From an uncultured Lachnospiraceae bacterium (GTDB taxonomy: Bacteria > Bacillota > Clostridia > Lachnospirales > Lachnospiraceae), in assembly GCA_902782655.1 (NCBI GenBank), contig CACZNY010000419.1:1-7214 (forward strand): a stretch of 7,214 nucleotides of DNA, written 5' to 3'. Positions within the stretch are counted from its first letter, which is position 1, and each line of letters begins with the position of its first letter. Position numbers and translations under genes: made by a program. The notes beneath the pieces were generated by a model that searched no databases, was not told the origin of the DNA, and was given only the letters and a program-made list of their open reading frames with translations. Below are positions 1 through 7,214 of the stretch, piece by piece.

Positions 1-13
1 GGAGGATGGAATA

Positions 14-1072
14 ATGCAGAATATAGAAGAATATAAAGGCGTATTCGTCTTCGCTCAGCAGGTTGACAACGAGGTGAGCGGAATAGCTTATGAGCTTTTG
101 GGCAAGGCGAGGGATCTCGCTGAGCCCCTTAATGCACAGGTTACGGCAGTGCTTATCGGATCAGGAGTGAAGAATCTTTGCGATAAGCTTGCGGAGTATG
201 GAGCAGACAGGGTTATCGTGGTTGATGATCCTGAGCTTAAGGAATACAGGACAGAGCCTTACGCTCATGCCCTTTCATCCGTTATCAATGAGTATAAGCC
301 AGAGATAATGCTCGTCGGAGCTACGGCTATCGGACGTGATCTGGGACCTACGGTTTCTGCGAGAGTTGCTACAGGTCTTACAGCTGACTGTACAGTTCTT
401 AATATAGGCGATTTCCCGCTTGAGCCCATACCCGGCAAGGAAGATGAGCAGAAGCACAATCAGCTGCTCATGACCCGTCCCGCTTTCGGCGGAAACACCA
501 TTGCTACAATAGCATGCCCTAATAACCGCCCCCAGATGGCGACTGTCAGACCCGGCGTCATGCAGAAGATAGAGCCCAGGAAGGGCGCTAAGGCGGAGAT
601 CATTGAGTATAATCCCGGCTTCACCCCTAATAACAGATATGTGGAGATAAAGGAAGTGGTAAAGGCTGTGTCCGGAATAAAGGATATAATGGATGCGAAG
701 ATCCTTGTATCCGGCGGGCGCGGCGTAGGTTCACCTGAGAACTTTAAGATCCTTGAGGAGCTGGCATCAGCTATAGGCGGCCAGGTAAGCTGCTCCCGTG
801 CGGTCGTGGATGCCGGCTGGAAGCCTAAGGAGATGCAGGTGGGGCAGACCGGAAAGACCGTAAGGCCTAATGTGTATTTTGCCATAGGTATATCCGGAGC
901 CATTCAGCATGTGGCAGGTATGGAAGAGTCCGATATAATCATCGCGATCAATAAGGACGAGGATGCTCCTATCTTTGAAGTAGCTGATTACGGTGTGGTA
1001 GGAGATCTTAATAAGATCGTTCCCGAGCTTACAAAGGCGATCATCGCGGCAAAGGAAGCAAAGGCATCTTAA
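14..1072 (+). CDS. etfA: Electron transfer flavoprotein subunit alpha (EtfA)
   Basis: Cytoplasmic FAD-binding alpha subunit of the EtfAB heterodimer. In clostridial butyrate formers it pairs with butyryl-CoA dehydrogenase to reduce crotonyl-CoA, often by flavin-based electron bifurcation. The 352-residue protein has the usual two parts. The N-terminal adenine-nucleotide-hydrolase-like domain spans about residues 8-200. The C-terminal FAD domain starts near 228 and shows SGGRGVG (233-239), SRAVVDAG with Arg262, GQTGK (277-281), GISGAIQH with His299 (292-299) and the VADYG block (323-327). These match the FAD-contacting blocks of known EtfA proteins. There is no N-terminal ferredoxin-like extension. 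The start is set by GGAGG at 1-5, eight bases before the ATG. The gene ends with TAA and is followed by a strong terminator, so it is probably the last gene of an operon whose etfB and bcd would lie to the left. That placement, and bifurcation itself, are inferred from family knowledge. Confidence 0.96.
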   Translation: MQNIEEYKGVFVFAQQVDNEVSGIAYELLGKARDLAEPLNAQVTAVLIGSGVKNLCDKLAEYGADRVIVVDDPELKEYRTEPYAHALSSVINEYKPEIMLVGATAIGRDLGPTVSARVATGLTADCTVLNIGDFPLEPIPGKEDEQKHNQLLMTRPAFGGNTIATIACPNNRPQMATVRPGVMQKIEPRKGAKAEIIEYNPGFTPNNRYVEIKEVVKAVSGIKDIMDAKILVSGGRGVGSPENFKILEELASAIGGQVSCSRAVVDAGWKPKEMQVGQTGKTVRPNVYFAIGISGAIQHVAGMEESDIIIAINKDEDAPIFEVADYGVVGDLNKIVPELTKAIIAAKEAKAS

Positions 1073-1095
1073 GATATTATTAAGAGCTTTATTTG

Positions 1096-1142
1096 ACCGG
1101 GGCTTCTGTTGAAAAGACAGAAGCTCCGGTTCTTTTCGTTTG
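1096..1142 (+). terminator. Intrinsic terminator after etfA
   Basis: A 14-base-pair stem (1096-1109 with 1117-1130) encloses a 7-base loop. It pairs perfectly except for one G-U wobble. A T-rich run, TCTTTTCGTTT, follows at once. It lies 23 bases after the etfA stop codon. There is no T-run on the other side of the stem, so it should act on the + strand only. It separates etfA transcription from the ptb unit. Confidence 0.93.
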
Positions 1143-1144
1143 TA

Positions 1145-1173
1145 TTGCATGATGAGTCCGGAAATGGTACAAT
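1145..1173 (+). promoter_or_regulatory. Predicted sigma-A promoter of the ptb-buk-secA-prfB-hom unit
   Basis: A -35-like TTGCAT (1145-1150) and a -10 TACAAT (1168-1173) are separated by the ideal 17 bases. The -10 matches consensus at five of six positions; the -35 matches mainly in TTG. It lies right after the etfA terminator and 65 bases before the ptb start, which is where a promoter would be expected. Transcription would start near 1179-1182. No operator could be recognised. Confidence 0.68.
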
Positions 1174-1182
1174 TTCTAATTG

Positions 1183-1200
1183 CCCGTCGGAACAGGCGGG
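1183..1200 (+). promoter_or_regulatory. Small hairpin at the 5' end of the ptb leader
   Basis: CCCGTC (1183-1188) can pair with GGCGGG (1195-1200), with one G-U pair and a 6-base loop. The stem may extend by three A-T pairs if G1182 bulges out. It would sit within a few bases of the predicted transcript start. It is not followed by a T-run and so is not a terminator. A 5'-end stem could protect the mRNA from degradation. No riboswitch class is recognisable, and a role is inference only. Confidence 0.35.
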
Positions 1201-1225
1201 AATATTATTATGCAAAAAAGAGAAT

Positions 1226-1231
1226 AAGGAG
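1226..1231 (+). promoter_or_regulatory. Ribosome binding site that fixes the ptb start
   Basis: AAGGAG lies seven bases before the ATG at 1239 and continues into further purines (AGGGG). It decides between this start and an upstream in-frame ATG at 1140. The upstream ATG has no ribosome binding site and would place 33 extra codons across the promoter. Confidence 0.88.
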
Positions 1232-1238
1232 AGGGGAT

Positions 1239-2153
1239 ATGAGTAAGAATTTTAGTGATCTGCTGAACAAGGTAAACGAGTTTCCTACAAAAAAGCTTTC
1301 CGTGGCGGCTGCAAATGACGATGAGGTCATAGAAGCGGTTGCGATGGCGCACGACAGGAAGATAGCTGATTCCATCCTGGTCGGGGATAAGGATCAGATA
1401 GAGAAGATATGCGGGGATCTTAAGGTCGATCCCTCAATATTTGAGATAATTGACATCAAGGATCCTGTAGAGGCAGCTCACGAAGCGGTCCGCATCGTAC
1501 ATGATGGAGAAGCCGATATGTACATGAAAGGCCTGCTTTCCACCAAGGATTTCTTAAAATCTATTCTTGACAAGGAGGTTGGTCTCAGGACCGAAAGATT
1601 GCTTTCTCATGTATGCGTATTTGAGATAAAGGGGATCTCTCAGCTTCTGTTCCTTGCTGACGTTGCTTTCCTGCCTTATCCTACTCTGGAGCAGAAGGTA
1701 GGTATCATTGAGAATACGGTCGAGATCTGCAATGCCTGCGGTATAGATATGCCCAAGGTGGCTCCTGTGGCGGCTGTAGAGGTAGTCAATGAGAAGATGC
1801 CTGCTACCGTGGAGGCAGCGGAGCTTACAAAAATGAATGATGAAGGAAAGATAAAGGGCTGTATAGTTGACGGACCCTTGTCTGTGGATCTTGCGATATA
1901 TCCGGAGGCGGCAAAGCATAAGCATGCCGAGGACAGGAAAATCGTAGGCGATGCGGACGTGATCTTATTCCCTGATATACATGCAGGAAATATAGCGTAT
2001 AAATTCATTGTGCATACTACAGAGTTTAAGAATGCATGCATCCTTACGGGAACCAAGGCGCCTGCAATACTTACATCCAGATCGGATTCTGCTGAAACAA
2101 AGGTAAATTCAATAGCACTGGCAGCGGTTACATCGGCTTATCAGAAGAAATAA
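1239..2153 (+). CDS. ptb: Phosphate butyryltransferase (Ptb)
   Basis: Cytoplasmic enzyme converting butyryl-CoA and phosphate to butyryl phosphate and CoA, the first half of the Ptb-Buk route to butyrate. At 304 residues it has the normal length of the phosphate acetyl/butyryltransferase family. Family blocks visible are [11 protein letters not shown] (96-106), LLSHV (121-125), [10 protein letters not shown] (211-220), [18 protein letters not shown] (238-255) and [13 protein letters not shown] (279-291). The butyryl rather than acetyl assignment rests mainly on the butyrate kinase gene 13 bases downstream and on etfA upstream. The sequence alone does not exclude use of other short or branched acyl-CoAs. 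The start is the ATG at 1239, chosen on its ribosome binding site and on family length. It is the first gene after the predicted promoter. Confidence 0.93.
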   Translation: MSKNFSDLLNKVNEFPTKKLSVAAANDDEVIEAVAMAHDRKIADSILVGDKDQIEKICGDLKVDPSIFEIIDIKDPVEAAHEAVRIVHDGEADMYMKGLLSTKDFLKSILDKEVGLRTERLLSHVCVFEIKGISQLLFLADVAFLPYPTLEQKVGIIENTVEICNACGIDMPKVAPVAAVEVVNEKMPATVEAAELTKMNDEGKIKGCIVDGPLSVDLAIYPEAAKHKHAEDRKIVGDADVILFPDIHAGNIAYKFIVHTTEFKNACILTGTKAPAILTSRSDSAETKVNSIALAAVTSAYQKK

Positions 2154-2166
2154 GGGGGACAAAAAA

Positions 2167-3231
2167 ATGGCGATCAGATCACTTATCATCAATCCGGGCA
2201 GCACATCAACCAAAATAGCGGTCTTTGAAGACGAGAATATGCTTTTTGACAAGACGCTGAGGCATTCGGTGGAAGAGATATCCCAATATGATACTATTTT
2301 TGATCAGAAGCAGTTCCGTAAGGATATCATAATGGAATGCCTTAAGGAACAGGACTTTGACATAAAGACTCTTGACATGGTAGTCGGGAGGGGCGGTCTT
2401 GTAAAGCCCATCCCGGGAGGCACATATAAGGTGAGCGATGCTCTCATTGAAGATTTGAAGATTGGCCCTCAGGGGCAGCATGCATCAAATCTCGGCGGAG
2501 TGCTGGCGCGTGAGATAGCGGATGAGATAGGCAAACCCTCTTTCATAGTAGATCCGGTGGCGGTGGATGAGCTGCAGCCTGTAGCAAGGATATCAGGTAT
2601 TCCTGACATCCAGAGGAATTCCATTTTCCATCCCCTTAATCAGAAGGCTATGGCAAGGCGCTATGCAAAAGAAAACGGCAAAAGGTATGAGGATGTCAAC
2701 GTCATCGTTGCCCACATGGGAGGCGGAGTATCAGTCGGCGCACATAAGAAGGGACGTGTCGTAGATGTCAGCAATGCGCTTGAGGGAGATGGCGCATTTT
2801 CTCCGGAGAGGGCAGGAGGACTTCCGGTAGGTCCTTTGGTAAGACTCTGCTACTCCGGGAAATATACGGAAAAGGAAATGTACAAGAGACTTGTAGGCGG
2901 CGGCGGATTCACTGCTTATCTCGGATCCAATGATATGGTGGAGATAACGAAAAAGGCTGAAAGCGATGAGAATGCAAGGCTGATCCTTGACGCTTTCATA
3001 TATCAGGTAGCTAAGGATATAGGCTCAAGAGCAGCCGTCCTTGAGGGTAAGGTAGATGCGATTATTCTTACCGGAGGAATTGCATACGGCAACAGGGTTA
3101 CCGATGCCATTGCAAAGTATGTGGACTGGATAGCTCCTGTTATCGTATATCCCGGTGAGGATGAGCTGCTGGCTCTGGCACAGGGCGGATTAAGAGTTCT
3201 TAACGGAGAAGAAGAAGCGAAGGATTATTAA
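2167..3231 (+). CDS. buk: Butyrate kinase (Buk)
   Basis: Transfers phosphate from butyryl phosphate to ADP, giving butyrate and ATP. This is the substrate-level ATP step of butyrate fermentation in the cytoplasm. At 354 residues it has the usual length for butyrate kinases in the acetate kinase / ASKHA fold family. Visible motifs are the phosphate-binding NPGSTSTK (9-16), GRGGL (74-78), the [10 protein letters not shown] glycine loop (182-191), [12 protein letters not shown] (207-218), LTGGIAYG (301-308) and PGEDEL (329-334). The ATG is preceded by an unusual pure-G ribosome binding site (GGGGG, 2154-2158) and a seven-A run. Ptb ends just 13 bases before. A branched-chain fatty acid kinase role is possible on sequence alone, but the setting favours butyrate. 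The 3' end carries the ribosome binding site of secA. Confidence 0.95.
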   Translation: MAIRSLIINPGSTSTKIAVFEDENMLFDKTLRHSVEEISQYDTIFDQKQFRKDIIMECLKEQDFDIKTLDMVVGRGGLVKPIPGGTYKVSDALIEDLKIGPQGQHASNLGGVLAREIADEIGKPSFIVDPVAVDELQPVARISGIPDIQRNSIFHPLNQKAMARRYAKENGKRYEDVNVIVAHMGGGVSVGAHKKGRVVDVSNALEGDGAFSPERAGGLPVGPLVRLCYSGKYTEKEMYKRLVGGGGFTAYLGSNDMVEITKKAESDENARLILDAFIYQVAKDIGSRAAVLEGKVDAIILTGGIAYGNRVTDAIAKYVDWIAPVIVYPGEDELLALAQGGLRVLNGEEEAKDY

Positions 3232-3233
3232 TA

Positions 3234-5810
3234 ATGAGTATTGTTGACAAGATTTTCGGAACTCACAGCGAGAGGGAACTGAAGCGCATCATGCCGATCG
3301 TGGATCGGATCGAAAGCCTGAAGCCTCAGATGGAGGCTCTCTCAGACGATGAGCTTAGAGATAATACAAGGAAATTTAAGGAGCGTCTTGAGCAGGGGGA
3401 GACCCTTGATGATATTCTTCCCGAGGCTTATGCGACTGTAAGGGAAGCGTCAAGACGCGTACTGTCCATGGAGCATTTCCGGGTACAGCTTATAGGCGGA
3501 GTGATCCTCCATCAGGGACGTATAGCGGAGATGCGTACAGGTGAAGGAAAAACCCTTGTATGTACGCTGCCGGCTTATCTCAATGCGCTGGAAGGAAGAG
3601 GCGTGGAGGTGGTTACGGTCAACGACTATCTGGCTAAGCGTGACGCTGAGTGGATGGGACAGATACATGAGTTTCTCGGGCTTACCGTAGGCTGTGTCCT
3701 GAACGGTATGACACAGGAGGAGAGGCAGGCGGCCTATGCCTGTGATATCACCTATGTCACGAATAACGAGCTGGGTTTTGACTATCTGAGGGACAATATG
3801 GCCATATACAAGAAGCAGCTTGTTTTAAGGGAGCTTCACTTCTGTATCATTGATGAGGTAGACTCGGTTCTCATAGATGAGGCCAGGACACCGCTCATCA
3901 TATCCGGACAGTCGGGTAAATCCACGGCGATATATCAGCTGTGCGACCAGCTTGCCCGGCAGATGCAGCGCGGAGAAGCATCTGCGGATGAGCTTTCGAA
4001 GATGGACGCCATAATGGGAGTTGAGATAGAGGAGACAGGTGACTTTATCGTAAATGAAAAGGATAACCTTATAAACCTGACCGCGGAAGGCGTGCACAAA
4101 GTGGAGCAGTATTTCCACATTGATAATTTTGCCGATCCCGAGAATCTTGAGATACAGCACTGTATCATTCTTGCGCTGCGGGCTCATAATCTCATGCACA
4201 GAGATAAGGATTACGTTGTAAAGGACGATCAGGTGCTGATCGTGGATGAATTTACCGGACGTATCATGCCGGGAAGGAGATATTCCGACGGTCTGCATCA
4301 GGCAATAGAGGCGAAGGAGAAGGTGAAGGTAAAGCGGGAATCAAAGACTCTTGCGACAATAACCTTCCAGAATTTCTTTAACAAATTCGACAAGAAATGC
4401 GGCATGACGGGTACGGCCTATACCGAGGAAAAGGAATTCCGTGAGATCTACGGCATGGACGTGGTGACGATCCCGACGAATAAGCCTATCGCGCGCGATG
4501 ACAGGCAGGACGCAGTGTTTAAGACAAAGAAGGAGAAGTATAAAGCTATCTGCGACGAGGTAGAGAGGGCTCATGCTGAAGGCCAGCCGATACTTCTCGG
4601 TACGATCAATATAGACACCTCGGAGCTTCTGTCTGATATGCTGAGGAAGCGTGGGATACAGCATAATGTGCTGAATGCAAAGTTCCACGAGCAGGAAGCG
4701 GAGATAATAGCCGATGCGGGACATCATGGATCAGTCACGATAGCCACGAATATGGCAGGTCGTGGTACCGATATCAAGCTTGATGAAGAGGCTCTTGCTG
4801 CAGGCGGACTATACGTTATAGGCTCGGAGCGGCATGAGGCCAGGCGTATAGATAATCAGCTTAGAGGACGTTCCGGGCGTCAGGGAGATCCGGGAATATC
4901 AAGATTCTATATTTCCCTTGAGGATGATCTCATGAGACTCTTTGGCTCAGACAGGCTTATGGCTGCTTTTGAGGCGCTTCAGGTGCCTGAAGGAGAGCAG
5001 ATAGAGCATAAGATGCTTTCCGGAGCCATTGAAAGGGCGCAGAAAAAGATAGAAGAGAACAACTACGGTATCAGAAAGAACCTTCTCGAATATGATGCGG
5101 TAAATAACGAGCAGAGAGAGCGCATATATGAAGAAAGGCGCAGGGTTCTGGACGGAGAGAGCATGCGTGATACCATATACAAGATGATAACGGATACCGT
5201 TGACAGTGCAGTTGATACCTGTGTCGGAGAGGATGCTTCCCCCGAGGACTGGGATATGAGGGAGCTCAATCAGATACTCCTTCCGACCGTACCCATGGAG
5301 CCGGTGAAGACTCCGGATGTCAAAGATATGAAACGTAAGGAGGAGCTCAAGCAGTACCTGAAGGCGAAGGCAGTAAAGCTTTATGAGAGCAAGGAGGCCG
5401 AATTCCCTGAGCCTGAGTCCATCAGGGAGGTGGAGCGTGTGATACTGCTCAAGGTCATTGACCGCAAGTGGATGGATCATATTGACGACATGGATCAGCT
5501 TAGACAGGGTATCGGGCTTCAGGCTTATGGACAGAGGGATCCCGTTGTGGAATATAAGATGACGGGATATGATATGTTCAATGACATGATCGAGGCTATA
5601 CAGGAGGAGACGATAAAGACCTTATTCCATATACGTGTGGAAGAGAAGGTGGAGCGGGAACAGGTGGCCAAGGTCACGGGAACCAATAAGGATGACACCG
5701 TAAAGAAGGGGCCAAAGACAAGGACAGAAAAAAAGGTCTACCCGAACGATCCCTGCCCCTGCGGATCAGGAAAGAAGTATAAGAATTGCTGCGGCAGAGG
5801 GGCATCATAG
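3234..5810 (+). CDS. secA: Preprotein translocase ATPase SecA
   Basis: Motor ATPase that drives unfolded preproteins through the SecYEG channel at the cytoplasmic face of the membrane. The 858-residue protein is full length. Domains in order: N-terminal NBD1 with Walker A MRTGEGKT (100-107) and DEVD (207-210); the preprotein cross-linking region (about 225-365); NBD2 with [11 protein letters not shown] (505-515) and [13 protein letters not shown] (542-554); and the helical scaffold and wing (about 590-800). A lysine-rich linker then leads to a C-terminal zinc-binding tail with Cys841, Cys843, Cys852 and Cys853. That tail is the SecB/phospholipid-binding type, and its presence does not prove that SecB exists here. 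The start lies two bases after the buk stop, with AAGGA (3220-3224) inside the end of buk, so translation is probably coupled. It ends in TAG. It is not a SecA2, because it has all canonical parts and sits next to prfB, the usual Firmicutes position of the main secA. Confidence 0.98.
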   Translation: MSIVDKIFGTHSERELKRIMPIVDRIESLKPQMEALSDDELRDNTRKFKERLEQGETLDDILPEAYATVREASRRVLSMEHFRVQLIGGVILHQGRIAEMRTGEGKTLVCTLPAYLNALEGRGVEVVTVNDYLAKRDAEWMGQIHEFLGLTVGCVLNGMTQEERQAAYACDITYVTNNELGFDYLRDNMAIYKKQLVLRELHFCIIDEVDSVLIDEARTPLIISGQSGKSTAIYQLCDQLARQMQRGEASADELSKMDAIMGVEIEETGDFIVNEKDNLINLTAEGVHKVEQYFHIDNFADPENLEIQHCIILALRAHNLMHRDKDYVVKDDQVLIVDEFTGRIMPGRRYSDGLHQAIEAKEKVKVKRESKTLATITFQNFFNKFDKKCGMTGTAYTEEKEFREIYGMDVVTIPTNKPIARDDRQDAVFKTKKEKYKAICDEVERAHAEGQPILLGTINIDTSELLSDMLRKRGIQHNVLNAKFHEQEAEIIADAGHHGSVTIATNMAGRGTDIKLDEEALAAGGLYVIGSERHEARRIDNQLRGRSGRQGDPGISRFYISLEDDLMRLFGSDRLMAAFEALQVPEGEQIEHKMLSGAIERAQKKIEENNYGIRKNLLEYDAVNNEQRERIYEERRRVLDGESMRDTIYKMITDTVDSAVDTCVGEDASPEDWDMRELNQILLPTVPMEPVKTPDVKDMKRKEELKQYLKAKAVKLYESKEAEFPEPESIREVERVILLKVIDRKWMDHIDDMDQLRQGIGLQAYGQRDPVVEYKMTGYDMFNDMIEAIQEETIKTLFHIRVEEKVEREQVAKVTGTNKDDTVKKGPKTRTEKKVYPNDPCPCGSGKKYKNCCGRGAS

Positions 5811-5815
5811 AGTAA

Positions 5816-6946
5816 ATGGTAGAATTAGATAATCTGAAAATAGAAATAAGAGAATTTGAGGAGCCGCTCTCTGAGCTTAAGGCTTCGCTTGATCTCGATA
5901 ATAAGGCGAACAGGATAGCCGAGCTTGAACGTAAGATGGAGGAGCCCGGTTTCTGGGACGATCCGCAGAAAAGCCAGAAGGAATCACAGCTTCTCGGAGA
6001 CCTCAGGAATGATGTAAAAGGCTATGCGGAGCTTGAGACCAAGTACGCGGATATGCTCGATCTCATAGATATGGCGAATGACGAAAACGATGAATCCATG
6101 ATAGATGAGATCAAGGCTGACTTTGAGTCCTTCAGACAGCGCCTTGATGAGATGAAAACAGCCACCCTTCTTTCCGAGAAGTATGACGATGCCAACGCGA
6201 TCATTAATATCAATGCCGGAGCCGGGGGCACGGAATCCTGTGACTGGGCTTCCATGCTTTATCGTATGTATGGGAAATGGGCGGACAGGCATGGTTATAA
6301 GATAGAGGAGCTTGACATGCTCCCGGGAGACGAGGCGGGCATTAAATCCGTGGAGTTTCAGGTGAACGGACTTAATGCATATGGATTTTTGAAATCAGAA
6401 AAGGGTGTGCACAGGCTTGTCCGTATATCGCCCTTTAATGCGCAGGGGAAAAGGCAGACATCATTTGTTTCGGTGGACGTAATGCCGGATATAGAAGAGG
6501 ATATCGATATCGATATAAAGCCTGAGGATATCAGGGTGGATACCTACAGATCTTCCGGAGCAGGCGGACAGCATATCAATAAGACTTCATCTGCCATACG
6601 TATCACTCACTTCCCTACCGGCATAGTAGTCACCTGCCAGAATGAGAGAAGCCAGTTCCAAAATAAGGACAAGGCTATGCAGATACTTAAGTCAAAGCTG
6701 TATATACTGGCTAAAGAGAATAATGCCGAAAAGCTTTCCGAGATAAGGGGGGAGGTCAAGGACAATGCATGGGGTTCGCAGATAAGGTCATACTTCCTTC
6801 AGCCGTACCAGCTTGTGAAGGATCTTCGGACGGAATGCGAGATCGCTCAGGCTGATTCCGTGCTTGACGGAAACATAGATCCGTTTATCAATGCTTATCT
6901 GAAGTGGATGGCAACCAGAAGAAAAGAGGAAAATAAACAGATATGA
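5816..6946 (+). CDS. prfB: Peptide chain release factor 2 (RF2), without programmed frameshift
   Basis: Class I release factor that reads UAA and UGA in the ribosomal A site and triggers peptide release. The 376-residue protein has the helical N-terminal domain (about 1-115), the GAGGTE block (135-140), the stop-reading tripeptide SPF (205-207) that marks RF2 rather than RF1, and the catalytic GGQ loop (250-252). Residue 246 is Ser. The C-terminus runs past the core ending IDPFINAYL by a short, basic, charged tail (about 363-376). Most prfB genes need a +1 frameshift at codons 25-26. Here one open frame runs through, with codon 25 CTT followed by GAT. The ATG lies five bases after the secA stop. 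The likely ribosome binding site AGAGGGG (5796-5802) is 13 bases upstream, rather far, so coupling to secA translation may matter. The stop is TGA, itself an RF2 codon. Confidence 0.97.
   Translation: MVELDNLKIEIREFEEPLSELKASLDLDNKANRIAELERKMEEPGFWDDPQKSQKESQLLGDLRNDVKGYAELETKYADMLDLIDMANDENDESMIDEIKADFESFRQRLDEMKTATLLSEKYDDANAIININAGAGGTESCDWASMLYRMYGKWADRHGYKIEELDMLPGDEAGIKSVEFQVNGLNAYGFLKSEKGVHRLVRISPFNAQGKRQTSFVSVDVMPDIEEDIDIDIKPEDIRVDTYRSSGAGGQHINKTSSAIRITHFPTGIVVTCQNERSQFQNKDKAMQILKSKLYILAKENNAEKLSEIRGEVKDNAWGSQIRSYFLQPYQLVKDLRTECEIAQADSVLDGNIDPFINAYLKWMATRRKEENKQI
5888..5893 (+). other. Position of the classical prfB frameshift site, here in frame (CTT GAT)
   Basis: Codons 25 and 26 of prfB read CTT GAT. 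In genes that use the RF2 autoregulatory frameshift the same place reads CTT TGA C, preceded by a Shine-Dalgarno-like AGGGGG. This sequence differs as if one T had been dropped. Only a weak AAGG (5879-5882) remains upstream. It is marked as the absence of a recoding signal, not as an active one. Confidence 0.85.
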
Positions 6947-7214
6947 TAAAGATGGCTATACTTGGATACGGCACTGTAGGCAGCGGTGTTTATAACGTGA
7001 TAAACTCGAACAGCAGGCTGGTGAATGAACGTGCAGGTCAGGATATAGAGGTGAAATATGTGCTTGATCTCAGGGAGTTTCCCGGGGATCCCGTCGAGAA
7101 GGTTCTGACCCATGATTTTGAGGACATAATAAATGATCCCGAGGTGAAAATTGTCGTGGAGGTGATGGGAGGTATCAATCCGGCCTTTGACTTCACGAAA
7201 AGATGCCTTGAGGA
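6943..7214 (+). CDS. hom: Homoserine dehydrogenase, N-terminal part (cut by window edge)
   Basis: NAD(P)-dependent enzyme reducing aspartate semialdehyde to homoserine, the branch point to threonine and methionine. Only the first 90 codons are in the window; the frame is open to the right edge, so this is a cut, not a broken gene. The N-terminal Rossmann fold begins at once: MAILGYGTVGSGV (residues 4-16) holds the dinucleotide-binding GxGxxG as GYGTVG (8-13). The VVEVMGG block (71-77) is typical of homoserine dehydrogenases. The ATG overlaps the prfB stop (ATGA, 6943-6946), with AGAGGA (6925-6930) twelve bases upstream. A second ATG at 6952 is an alternative start. Overlap with prfB points to coupled translation. 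A C-terminal ACT domain, common in this family, cannot be judged. Confidence 0.92.
   Translation, partial: MIKMAILGYGTVGSGVYNVINSNSRLVNERAGQDIEVKYVLDLREFPGDPVEKVLTHDFEDIINDPEVKIVVEVMGGINPAFDFTKRCLE

Noticed and set aside
1140..1238. Upstream in-frame ATG at 1140 that would lengthen Ptb by 33 residues
   Set aside because: No ribosome binding site, the extra residues do not look like the family, and they would cover the promoter. The ATG at 1239 has an ideal site and gives the normal length.
2246..2251. Consensus TTGACA in early buk, and another at 3244-3249 in early secA, as possible -35 boxes
   Set aside because: Neither has a plausible -10 at 16-18 bases downstream. Both are explained by coding sequence.
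2350..2356. CTTTGAC heptamer in buk resembling the RF2 frameshift site
   Set aside because: In the buk frame it reads GAC TTT GAC, with no in-frame stop and no frame change needed, so it is chance.
3825..4298. 157-codon minus-strand open frame inside secA, and similar ones opposite etfA, ptb, buk and prfB
   Set aside because: All are antisense to strongly conserved genes, with no independent promoter, ribosome binding site or domain that I can support.
4947..5480. Long open frame (177 codons) on the minus strand inside secA
   Set aside because: It lies wholly opposite a well-conserved gene, and its translation has no recognisable domain. It is a shadow of the coding bias.
6501..6516. Perfect 16-base palindrome ATATCGATATCGATAT inside prfB
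   Set aside because: It comes from alternating Asp and Ile codons in a conserved DIDIDI stretch of RF2, which explains it without any DNA-binding role.
1..7214. Mobile elements, CRISPR arrays, tRNA or rRNA genes, defence genes
   Set aside because: No repeats, transposase-like products, spacer arrays or RNA-gene patterns were seen. The window is almost fully used by conserved genes.

Overview
The window looks like ordinary chromosome from a butyrate-forming Gram-positive anaerobe of the Clostridia, most likely a member of the Lachnospiraceae (Butyrivibrio or Coprococcus-like). Three things suggest this. There is an electron transfer flavoprotein alpha subunit of the butyryl-CoA dehydrogenase type, next to the phosphate butyryltransferase and butyrate kinase pair. 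There is also the Firmicutes-style neighbour pair secA-prfB. The moderate GC content and strong purine-rich ribosome binding sites fit as well. The species assignment is inference; no database was consulted.

Layout: every gene lies on the + strand. The window opens at the ribosome binding site of etfA (14-1072), probably the last gene of a butyryl-CoA synthesis operon whose earlier part lies to the left. A strong intrinsic terminator (1096-1142) closes that unit. A good housekeeping-type promoter follows directly (1145-1173), with a short leader that can fold into a small hairpin. After it come ptb (1239-2153), buk (2167-3231), secA (3234-5810), prfB (5816-6946) and the first 90 codons of a homoserine dehydrogenase gene, hom (6943 to the right edge). 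Gaps between these five genes are 13, 2, 5 and -4 bases, and I see no terminator between them, so they look like one transcription unit.

Function: EtfA works with EtfB and butyryl-CoA dehydrogenase to reduce crotonyl-CoA to butyryl-CoA. Ptb then makes butyryl phosphate and Buk makes butyrate plus ATP. The same mRNA appears to continue into the preprotein-translocase motor SecA, peptide release factor 2 and an amino acid biosynthesis enzyme. A fermentative ATP-forming step is thus linked to essential housekeeping genes.

No mobile element, CRISPR array, RNA gene or defence system was found, and I do not think the window contains an undescribed system. The points most worth checking are these: prfB lacks the classical programmed +1 frameshift (codon 25 CTT is followed by GAT, not TGA) although the start is at the canonical distance; butyrate genes sit directly upstream of secA-prfB with a 2-base gap; and prfB ends in a TGA that overlaps the start of hom.
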